This document shows, piece by piece, positions 1 to 4,732 of a DNA stretch of 9,220 bases. Source of the stretch: ZCTH02-B3 sp036563895 (GTDB taxonomy: Bacteria > Bacillota > Bacilli > Paenibacillales > Paenibacillaceae); the NCBI GenBank assembly GCA_036563895.1, contig DATCLN010000129.1:1-9220 (forward strand), read 5' to 3'. Each line of letters begins with the position of its first letter. The stretch's first letter is position 1. The notes under the pieces were generated by a model, which did no database searches, was not told where the DNA came from, and was given only the letters and a program-made list of their open reading frames with translations. Both the position numbers and the translations under genes were made by a program.

Positions 1-117
1 AACTCACGCCGGGGGCCATGGGAGATGTCCCGCAACCTGAACAACGCCCTTGACACCCGATATTTTCAGGCGCAAGGGCTGGTCAGCATGCTTGAATGTT
101 ACCTGGCATTTCGTTAA
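1..117 (+). CDS. Group II intron reverse transcriptase/maturase, C-terminal end (partial)
   Basis: This is the open frame from base 1 to the TAA at 115-117, giving 38 residues. It reads NSRRGPWEMSR, then a short linker, then ALDTRYFQAQGLVSMLE and a short end. The pattern SR(K/R)GxW, then a small helix with 'AL..xYF..QGL.S', matches the usual C-terminal tail of group II intron-encoded proteins as I remember them. The full protein would be a roughly 400-600 residue reverse transcriptase with a maturase (X) domain that helps the intron fold and copies it into new sites. The stop sits just before domain V, as expected in compact introns. No HNH endonuclease residues are visible in this fragment, which is too short to say whether one exists. 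The assignment rests on tail similarity plus the RNA domains that follow. Confidence 0.75.
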   Translation, partial: NSRRGPWEMSRNLNNALDTRYFQAQGLVSMLECYLAFR

Positions 118-124
118 CTCTTCG

Positions 125-195
125 GAACCGCCTGGTGCGGACCCGCATGCCAGGCGGTGTGAGAGGACGGGGGCTAGCCGCCCCTTCTACTCGAT
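125..195 (+). ncRNA. Group II intron domains V and VI
   Basis: Domain V: CCGCCTGG (128-135) pairs with CCAGGCGG (150-157). TGCG (136-139) pairs with CGCA (144-147), leaving a GACC loop and the two-nucleotide bulge TG (148-149), the hallmark bulge of domain V. Domain VI: GAG (161-163) pairs with CTC (190-192), AGGA (164-167) with TCTT (185-188), and GGGG (169-172) with CCCC (181-184). A189 is left bulged as the branch point. The helix is followed by GAT and the inferred 3' splice site after 195. I could not assign the catalytic triad with confidence, since the base of the domain V helix here is GGAACC rather than the common GAGCC. Confidence 0.8.
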
Positions 196-208
196 TCCGG
201 TCTCGCTT

Positions 209-832
209 TTATCCTTGCTCCTCGCTTTGGTCCGGTTCCGGATTTTCGCTATCGCCGCTTGTCGCATCCTGGGCGGTTTCCTCCGCGGCGGCCTGCGCAT
301 CGGCGTCCGCGTCCGCCTCTTCGGCGCCGTCGGCCGCGGCTTCGCTCTCCGCCTTCTCGACCGCGAGCGCCAGCAGGCGGTAGGCTTCGTCGTCCAGAAT
401 CCGCCGCGCGCCCACGTAGCGCTTGGCATAATATTTGTCGTTCATCGAGGTGTACGTGACGCCTTTGCTGGTGGAGCTGTGGACGAAACGGCCGTCGCCC
501 ATGTAGATGCCCACGTGGGAGACGCCTTTGCCGCTGGTGTTGAAGAAGACCAGATCGCCGACCCGAAGCTCGTCCTTCGACACCTTTTGGCCGACCTTGT
601 ACAGCTCGCGCGAAGAGCGCGGCAGGTCGATGCCGAGCTTGCCGAAGACGTACCGGACGAAACCGGAGCAGTCAAACCCCTTCGTCGTCGATCCGCCATA
701 GCGGTACTTGATGCCGAGCAGCGGCTCCACGGTGCTTTCCAGCTTGGATCCGGTCGCCGCGAGAGCATGTCCGGCGCCGAAAACCAGCGTCAGCACCAGA
801 ACCAGAAGGGCCACTCTTGTTGTTCTGCGCAA
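209..832 (-). CDS. Secreted NlpC/P60 family cell-wall hydrolase (207 aa)
   Basis: A probable D,L-endopeptidase that cuts stem peptides of peptidoglycan outside the cell. I chose the TTG at 832 because GGAAGGAGA lies 8 nt before it. The longer frame upstream runs through a riboswitch and cannot be coding. Residues 1-25 are a signal peptide (basic start, hydrophobic core, ALA cleavage site). The NlpC/P60 domain spans about 31-145, with catalytic Cys55 in FDCSGF, His106 in VSHVGIY and His118 in RFVHS. No LysM or SH3 wall-binding domain is present, so it is a minimal enzyme. Residues 147-207 form an unusual low-complexity tail of Ala, Asp and Glu. A c-di-AMP riboswitch directly precedes it, a known pairing for wall hydrolases. 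A group II intron on the other strand ends 13 bp past its stop, so no terminator of its own is visible. Confidence 0.92.
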   Translation of the reverse strand: MRRTTRVALLVLVLTLVFGAGHALAATGSKLESTVEPLLGIKYRYGGSTTKGFDCSGFVRYVFGKLGIDLPRSSRELYKVGQKVSKDELRVGDLVFFNTSGKGVSHVGIYMGDGRFVHSSTSKGVTYTSMNDKYYAKRYVGARRILDDEAYRLLALAVEKAESEAAADGAEEADADADAQAAAEETAQDATSGDSENPEPDQSEEQG

Positions 833-840
833 TGCTGCCG

Positions 841-849
841 TCTCCTTCC
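841..849 (-). promoter_or_regulatory. Ribosome binding site deciding the TTG start of the NlpC/P60 gene
   Basis: The minus strand reads GGAAGGAGA followed by 8 nt and TTG. No in-frame ATG or GTG in this stretch has a comparable site. It begins 4 nt past the aptamer's P1 strand, within reach of structural masking. Confidence 0.85.
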
Positions 850-852
850 GTT

Positions 853-999
853 GCCTGCGAGGTGAGCTTAAGGGTTCGGTCGGAAGCCCCCTATGGCGCC
901 TGGCAGGACGCCCCGCGTCCTCCGGCGCCAATTCACCCGAAAATGGTTCCCCCGCTTCCCGCGCCGCCGCGGGAATTCGGCATTTTGATGCACGCAGCC
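853..999 (-). promoter_or_regulatory. c-di-AMP (ydaO/yuaA-type) riboswitch upstream of the NlpC/P60 gene
   Basis: On the minus strand the conserved blocks occur in order: GCCGAATTCCCG (981-970), GGGGGAACCATTTTCGGGTG (953-934) running into AATT, a variable stem, and CCGAACCCTTAAGCTCACC (879-861) followed by TCGCAGGC. These match the remembered ydaO consensus (CCGAATCC, GGGGAACCA...GGGTGAAT, CCGAACCCGTCAGCTAACCTCG). P1 can form between CTGCG (997-993) and CGCAG (859-855). The family binds cyclic di-AMP and usually lowers expression when ligand is bound, often in front of wall hydrolases and potassium transporters. Only about 20 nt separate the aptamer from the start codon and no U-tract hairpin lies between, so control is probably at translation (inference). 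Confidence 0.9.
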
Positions 1000-1042
1000 T
1001 TTAGTATTCGTTCTATTCGGGCGAACTCCTGCCATTTCCCCG

Positions 1043-1060
1043 GATGAGAAATTGCTCATC
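1043..1060. repeat. 18-bp inverted repeat upstream of the riboswitch
   Basis: GATGAG, 6 nt, CTCATC: perfect 6-bp arms around an AATT centre. It lies between the terminator of the M1 operon and the riboswitch, where the promoter for the riboswitch transcript should be. The 9-mer GATGAGAAA recurs at 1132-1140. It could be an operator or a small hairpin. I found no convincing -35/-10 pair nearby, only a weak AATACT on the minus strand at about 1008-1003. Confidence 0.35.
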
Positions 1061-1095
1061 AAAGGCGCCGGACGAGCCCCGAGGGAAAAAACGCG

Positions 1096-1131
1096 AAAAA
1101 ACCGGAAACTCCGCCGGCGGGTTTCCGGTTT
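1096..1131 (-). terminator. Intrinsic terminator of the M1 peptidase/membrane protein operon
   Basis: On the minus strand, AAACCGGAAAC (1131-1121) pairs perfectly with GTTTCCGGTTT (1109-1099). The loop holds a small GC palindrome. A T6 run (1101-1096) follows, and a second T-run lies just downstream. It sits 43 bp past the stop of the membrane-protein gene and isolates that operon from the riboswitch-controlled gene. Confidence 0.92.
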
Positions 1132-1173
1132 GATGAGAAAATTTTCATTTTTAAAAGACTTCGGAAAGGGGAC

Positions 1174-2001
1174 TCAGGAAGGTGGAACCGGCGCGTTGCC
1201 GGACCAGGCGGCGAACTGGGCGGCGGACGTCCACACCTGCAGAAGCACGCGGACGAAATGGAACGCCTGGAGGAAGACCACGGCGGCAAAACCGGCCCAG
1301 AAATGGGTGACGGCGGCAGCGGCGGCCATGACGAGAAGAGCGGGGCCCAGCATCCCCAGCGTCACCGCGCCGATCCGGGGCGCCCTGCGAAACGCGAGGA
1401 CCAGGCTGCGGACCGGTCCGGTTCCCGCGGCGGCGCCGAACTGGAGGCCGCGGAACACCAGATGCAGCGCGAACGTCCACACGAGCCACAGGGCCGCGTA
1501 CGGCATCAGCCAGCCGACAAATCCCGAAAGCGACGCCGCATCGAAAAACGCTTCCCGGATCCGCGGGAAAAACCAGACGGCCGGCAGGGCGGCGAAGGCC
1601 ATTTCCAGCCAGTAGAGCGGGACGATTTTCTTCCAGCAGCGCCGGATGCCTTCCAGCACCCGCGTGCCTTCTTCCCCTCCGGAGCGGTGGAACGAGTGGA
1701 ACAGGCCGGCCTGCAGCGCCGGCGTCGCCAGCATGCGGATGAGCACGAACGCCGCGGCCGCAAGCGCCGTTTCTTCAATGAGACCGGTTTTGATCAGCCT
1801 GAATTCCGCTTCCGCCCAGAAAAGCGGAATCGCCTCGCTGCTGGGGTGTTCGTCCGGATAGCGGGCCAGGATGGGGGTGACCACGCCGTCGATGAAGCGG
1901 AACAGGAAAAATCCCCACAGCAGCCGGTAGAGAAACAACACAATCAGCGCGTACTTGTGCCGGAGCGTCAGGTTCCAGCCGGTTCGGATCGCCTTGCCCA
2001 T
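1174..2001 (-). CDS. Integral membrane protein of unknown function, partner of the M1 peptidase (275 aa)
   Basis: I do not recognise the family. The start ATG at 2001 has GGGGAGG 5 nt upstream. About six hydrophobic segments are visible: roughly residues 17-38, 79-100, 127-146, 160-184, 211-231 and 233-256. The rest are short basic loops (for example RHK near 14-16, RRAPR near 205-209, RRCWKK near 120-125), and a longer polar loop at 40-75 carries several acidic residues. There are no obvious catalytic motifs, no nucleotide-binding site and no substrate-binding domain, so it does not look like an ABC permease. It starts 12 nt after the stop of the M1 metallopeptidase and is followed by a strong terminator, so the two form one operon. 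It may anchor the peptidase or take up its products, but that is only context. Confidence 0.85.
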   Translation of the reverse strand: MGKAIRTGWNLTLRHKYALIVLFLYRLLWGFFLFRFIDGVVTPILARYPDEHPSSEAIPLFWAEAEFRLIKTGLIEETALAAAAFVLIRMLATPALQAGLFHSFHRSGGEEGTRVLEGIRRCWKKIVPLYWLEMAFAALPAVWFFPRIREAFFDAASLSGFVGWLMPYAALWLVWTFALHLVFRGLQFGAAAGTGPVRSLVLAFRRAPRIGAVTLGMLGPALLVMAAAAAVTHFWAGFAAVVFLQAFHFVRVLLQVWTSAAQFAAWSGNAPVPPS

Positions 2002-2013
2002 ATTTTCCTCCCC

Positions 2014-4005
2014 TCACCATGCGACGGCGGCCAGCAACGCCTCGGCCAGCTGCGTCAGGCCGGCCGTCCAGCGCAGGCGTGTTTTTTCCGCCACTTCGGC
2101 TTTCAGATAGTTGTTGTACCGGCGGTTGTCGAGCACCACCTGCCAGGCGGGGTCGACCACCGCGTACCGGAGCGGGGAGGAGTGCTCCACCCGGAGCACC
2201 TCGTGCACCTGCACGCCGTCCCACGTCCTGCGCAGGGAGCTGTCGTCGGCGAAGCCAAGCAGCACGGTGACCGGCTGAGGCACACCGCCCCGGCGGCTGA
2301 GCACCACTTCCGTCAGGAACCTGCCGTCCTCCGCCGGGCGGCTCACCGCCGAATCGACGGCGAAATCGGCCATTTCCCCGCGGTCGACGTAGGCGGTGAA
2401 AAACGCCCGCCAGTCCCGTTTGGTGACCGTTTCGGCCACGCGACGGAAATCGTCCGCGGTCGGATGGCGGAAGCGGTATTTCCCGAAGTAGGCGCGCAGT
2501 ACGGCGTCCATCTGCTTTTCGCCGATGAGGCGTTCCATGGCGACGAGCACCAGCTTCGCCCGCATATAGACGTTTTCCGCGTAGCCGTCCCGCGAGCCGT
2601 ATTGCCAGGCGAACCGGCGCAGGGGCTGCGGGTGGGTCATGTAGCTGGCTTCCAGCTTTACATTGGGCACAATGCCGTAGATGGCGGCCATCAGTTTGTC
2701 TTCCGTGTAGGAGGCGAACCCTTCGTCGAGCCACGGCTCTTCGTATTCGTTGGTAGCGACCATGCCGTACCAGTACTGGTGCGCGATTTCGTGCACGAGG
2801 GTGCGTTCGAGCCCGTAGTCGGGGTTGGCGGAGCGGGCGGCGGCGGCCGTCACCAGCGTGGGGTATTCCATGCCGCCGGCGCCGTTCGCCTCGGCGGGCG
2901 GGACGACGATGGTCAGCGTGGGATAGGGATATTCGCCGTACCATTTGCCGAGCAGCGCCAGCGCCGAGGTGGCGGCGTGCATGTACCGGTCCTCCAGCCC
3001 CTTGTGAAGGGGATCCAGGTACAGCTTGATGCGCACCCCCGGCACGCCCGGCGCGGAAAACGACCGTTCCGCAAACACGAAGTGCGGCGAAGCGGCCCAG
3101 GCGAAATCGTGCACGTCTTCGGCGTAAAAGTGGTACGTTTTCCGCCCGTCCCGGATTTTCGCGGGCGCCGTCTGGAACCCGGTGGCGGCGACGACATGCG
3201 TTTCGGGAACGTTGATCCGCACGCTGTAGATGCCGAAATCCCCGTAGAATTCGGAGTTGCCGTGGTACTGGTGCATGTTCCAGCCTTCGCCGCCGCCCCT
3301 TGTGCCGGCCGGTTCATAGACGGCAATCTTGGGATACCATTGCCCCGCCATGACGAAATCGCCGGCGACGCCCATTCGGGCGAACACCCGCGGCATCTTG
3401 ACCGTAAACTCCATGTGCATGGTGAACGATTTGCCGGGCTCCACCGGTTCCGGCAGGCGGAAAGTCGCCAGGGTGCGGTCCGAGGGGTTGCCGTCGTCCG
3501 GCTGGATGTAGTGGAGGCGGGGAAGCAGGGATTCTCCCTGCGCGGTGGTCAGCGACGTGATCGTGATGGAGCCGCTGTCGCCTTCCGCCATCCGGTCGCC
3601 CCGCAGCTGGCCGCCGGACTCCTTCAGGAACGTGCTGCCCGGCTGGAACGCGTTGGCGTGCAGATGGAGCACCATGTCGCCGACGGCGCGCCGTCCGGGG
3701 TTTTTCCAGGTGACCGTCTGCTTTCCGTACAGCGTGCCGTCCTCCCCGAGGGTGACGTCGATGTGATATTCGGTCACCCGGTTGCTGAGCGCCGCGGGTT
3801 TCGGCCGCACGGAAGGGTCGGCTTCCGGTTCCTTCACCGCTCCGCCCGGCGCGGAGGACCCCGGGCCCGCCTTGCCGGTTCCGGCGGCCGGAGCGATGTC
3901 GATGCGGTCGAACCAGGCGCCCGCAAGTCCGAGCGGCTGCGCCGCCGCGGCGATGAGGGCGCACGCGGCCAGCAGAAGCAAACGCGCCTTGCGGCGATGG
4001 GGCAT
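2014..4005 (-). CDS. Secreted M1 family zinc metallopeptidase (663 aa)
   Basis: A probable aminopeptidase or related M1 gluzincin acting outside the membrane. I chose ATG 4005 because GGGAGG and GGTGGAG stand just before it. The frame continues 104 codons further, but that part runs through the promoter region and into ywhD. Residues 1-30 look like a signal peptide or N-terminal membrane anchor, followed by a low-complexity Gly/Ala/Pro linker to about 75. An N-terminal beta domain spans about 76-320. The catalytic domain has GGMEYP (377-382, the GAMEN equivalent), HEIAH (405-409) and the third zinc ligand Glu428 in WLDEGF, with the standard 18-residue spacing. Tyr480 in NVYMRAKL is the likely transition-state tyrosine. 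The C-terminal part (about 500-663) carries a short helical and a beta-rich region. It is the first gene of a two-gene operon with a membrane protein and is divergent from ywhD. Substrate unknown. Confidence 0.92.
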   Translation of the reverse strand: MPHRRKARLLLLAACALIAAAAQPLGLAGAWFDRIDIAPAAGTGKAGPGSSAPGGAVKEPEADPSVRPKPAALSNRVTEYHIDVTLGEDGTLYGKQTVTWKNPGRRAVGDMVLHLHANAFQPGSTFLKESGGQLRGDRMAEGDSGSITITSLTTAQGESLLPRLHYIQPDDGNPSDRTLATFRLPEPVEPGKSFTMHMEFTVKMPRVFARMGVAGDFVMAGQWYPKIAVYEPAGTRGGGEGWNMHQYHGNSEFYGDFGIYSVRINVPETHVVAATGFQTAPAKIRDGRKTYHFYAEDVHDFAWAASPHFVFAERSFSAPGVPGVRIKLYLDPLHKGLEDRYMHAATSALALLGKWYGEYPYPTLTIVVPPAEANGAGGMEYPTLVTAAAARSANPDYGLERTLVHEIAHQYWYGMVATNEYEEPWLDEGFASYTEDKLMAAIYGIVPNVKLEASYMTHPQPLRRFAWQYGSRDGYAENVYMRAKLVLVAMERLIGEKQMDAVLRAYFGKYRFRHPTADDFRRVAETVTKRDWRAFFTAYVDRGEMADFAVDSAVSRPAEDGRFLTEVVLSRRGGVPQPVTVLLGFADDSSLRRTWDGVQVHEVLRVEHSSPLRYAVVDPAWQVVLDNRRYNNYLKAEVAEKTRLRWTAGLTQLAEALLAAVAW

Positions 4006-4062
4006 GGCTCCACCCTCCCGTGACAAGCTTTTTTGGGACATGTATATGAGGGAGGGGGCAAG

Positions 4063-4068
4063 ATTATA
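4063..4068 (-). promoter_or_regulatory. Candidate -10 element for the M1 peptidase operon
   Basis: The minus strand reads a perfect TATAAT about 58 bp before the ATG. No TTGACA-like -35 is found 16-18 bp upstream, so this promoter may be weak, activator-dependent, or not the true one. It lies in the 190-bp divergent region (4006-4195) shared with ywhD. Confidence 0.4.
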
Positions 4069-4143
4069 TCCGGGCTGTCCGGAAGGGCCGGATGAATTCG
4101 GAGAGGGTGTCCTGACAGGTGGCGTGGGAAGGGAGGAATCCGA

Positions 4144-4149
4144 TACAAT
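4144..4149 (+). promoter_or_regulatory. Candidate -10 element for ywhD
   Basis: TACAAT lies 46 bp before the ywhD start. The only -35-like hexamer, CTGACA at 4112-4117, is 26 bp away and too far. With its flank it also resembles a sigma-E -10 (GATACAAT against CATACAHT), but no matching -35 is present. Low confidence. Confidence 0.3.
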
Positions 4150-4195
4150 GGAGGAGAGTGAAAAGGGAACGCGCAGGCGTTGGAGGGGTGTGGAC

Positions 4196-4699
4196 ATGGA
4201 CAGCGAAAACGACCGCCCGGCCAAGAAGAAGCTGTCGCTGAACGTCGTAAGCGGTACGACGCATAAGGGATTCGGCGCCGGCACCATCGACCTCAGCCAG
4301 GTGTCCTCGGTCATCATCGACCGGGGAGAGGCCTATATCGACATCGGTGCCATGCATGCGAAAAGCCGCGTCGAGCGCGGCATCCGGTTTACGACGAACA
4401 AGGAGGAAGTGCCGAACGGCCGGCCGGTGTGGGTGGTCTGGTTGGCCGTCGACCGGGACGAGCGCGGCTTTTTCTACGGCGGCATCGCCTCGTGCGAAAT
4501 GCTGATCGACGAAGAAGCGCGGGTCGGCTGGAAAATCCTCGCGGACCACGTGAACCGGATGGACGCCGCCATCAAGCGGAAGGTGATGCTGGACAACCTC
4601 GGTCCGGCGGAAAAGGCGGCGTTGCGCAAGCTTCTCATCGAGCACAACGCGGAATGGTGGGAGCGCTCGCCGCAGGCGCTGAAAGACGCCCTGGCCTGA
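4196..4699 (+). CDS. ywhD: YwhD family protein (167 aa)
   Basis: This is a conserved protein of Bacillales whose role is unknown; I recognise it from the pattern SLNVVSGTTHKGFGAG and the tail of a mixed alpha/beta protein with WWERSP near the end. The ATG at 4196 has GGAGGGG 7 nt before it. An in-frame ATG at 4148 would add 16 residues but overlaps the likely -10 and has no good site. There is no signal peptide and no membrane segment, so it is cytoplasmic. Residues 18-60 hold a Gly-rich turn and strands (AGTIDLSQVSSVIIDRGEAY), the middle is strand-rich (PVWVVWLAVDRDERGFFYGG), and the C-terminal third is helical and charged. In B. subtilis ywhD lies near pbpG and the M50 protease gene ywhC. 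Here an M1 peptidase gene stands next to it on the other strand. It converges with pbpG. Confidence 0.88.
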   Translation: MDSENDRPAKKKLSLNVVSGTTHKGFGAGTIDLSQVSSVIIDRGEAYIDIGAMHAKSRVERGIRFTTNKEEVPNGRPVWVVWLAVDRDERGFFYGGIASCEMLIDEEARVGWKILADHVNRMDAAIKRKVMLDNLGPAEKAALRKLLIEHNAEWWERSPQALKDALA

Positions 4700-4732
4700 A
4701 GGCTCTGGCGTGAATGCTCCGGCTTGAACCAA
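4691..4732 (+). repeat. Three imperfect 14-bp tandem repeats across the ywhD stop codon
   Basis: Units start at 4691, 4705 and 4719. The first two agree at 12 of 14 positions, and the third is more diverged (8 of the first 10 against unit 2). Each carries a TGA (4697, 4711, 4725). Because 14 is not a multiple of 3, the three stops fall in the three plus-strand frames. The first TGA ends ywhD. The array fills the gap to the convergent pbpG stop. Confidence 0.6.

Larger units (their letters stand above)
1..195 (+). mobile_element. Group II intron, 3' end (partial, enters from the left)
   Basis: Seen: a reading frame resembling the tail of a group II intron protein stops at 117. About 7 nt later comes a domain V-like hairpin (8 bp, a 2-nt bulge on the 3' strand, 4 bp, tetraloop), then a domain VI-like hairpin with one bulged A at 189, and the ending CTACTCGAT. 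That order (protein stop, domain V, domain VI, end in AY) is the known 3' architecture of bacterial group II introns, which splice by lariat formation and move by target-primed reverse transcription. I place the intron end at T195, 7 nt counting from the branch A. The 5' part, catalytic domains I-III and the 5' exon lie outside the window, so intactness and class cannot be judged. Confidence 0.82.

Noticed and set aside
50..78. TTGACA at 50-55 as a promoter -35, and an inverted repeat GCCCTTG/CAAGGGC
   Set aside because: There is no -10 at the right distance, and the sequence lies inside the intron protein frame.
126..158. Hairpin downstream of the NlpC/P60 gene as its terminator
   Set aside because: No T-run follows on the minus strand, and the hairpin is explained as intron domain V.
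833..931. Upstream extension of the NlpC/P60 gene to an ATG at 931
   Set aside because: That stretch is the conserved 3' half of the c-di-AMP riboswitch. TTG 832 has the ribosome site.
3958..3969. Lipobox-like LAAC at residues 12-15 of the M1 peptidase
   Set aside because: The hydrophobic stretch before the Cys is too short for a lipoprotein signal, and hydrophobic residues continue after it.
1258..4023. A 921-codon open frame on the plus strand
   Set aside because: It is antisense to the membrane protein and M1 peptidase genes, which have clear motifs and ribosome sites. Its composition is what GC-rich codon bias gives on the opposite strand.
4006..4317. Upstream extension of the M1 peptidase by 104 codons
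   Set aside because: It overlaps ywhD and the divergent promoter region. ATG 4005 has a strong ribosome site and begins a signal peptide.
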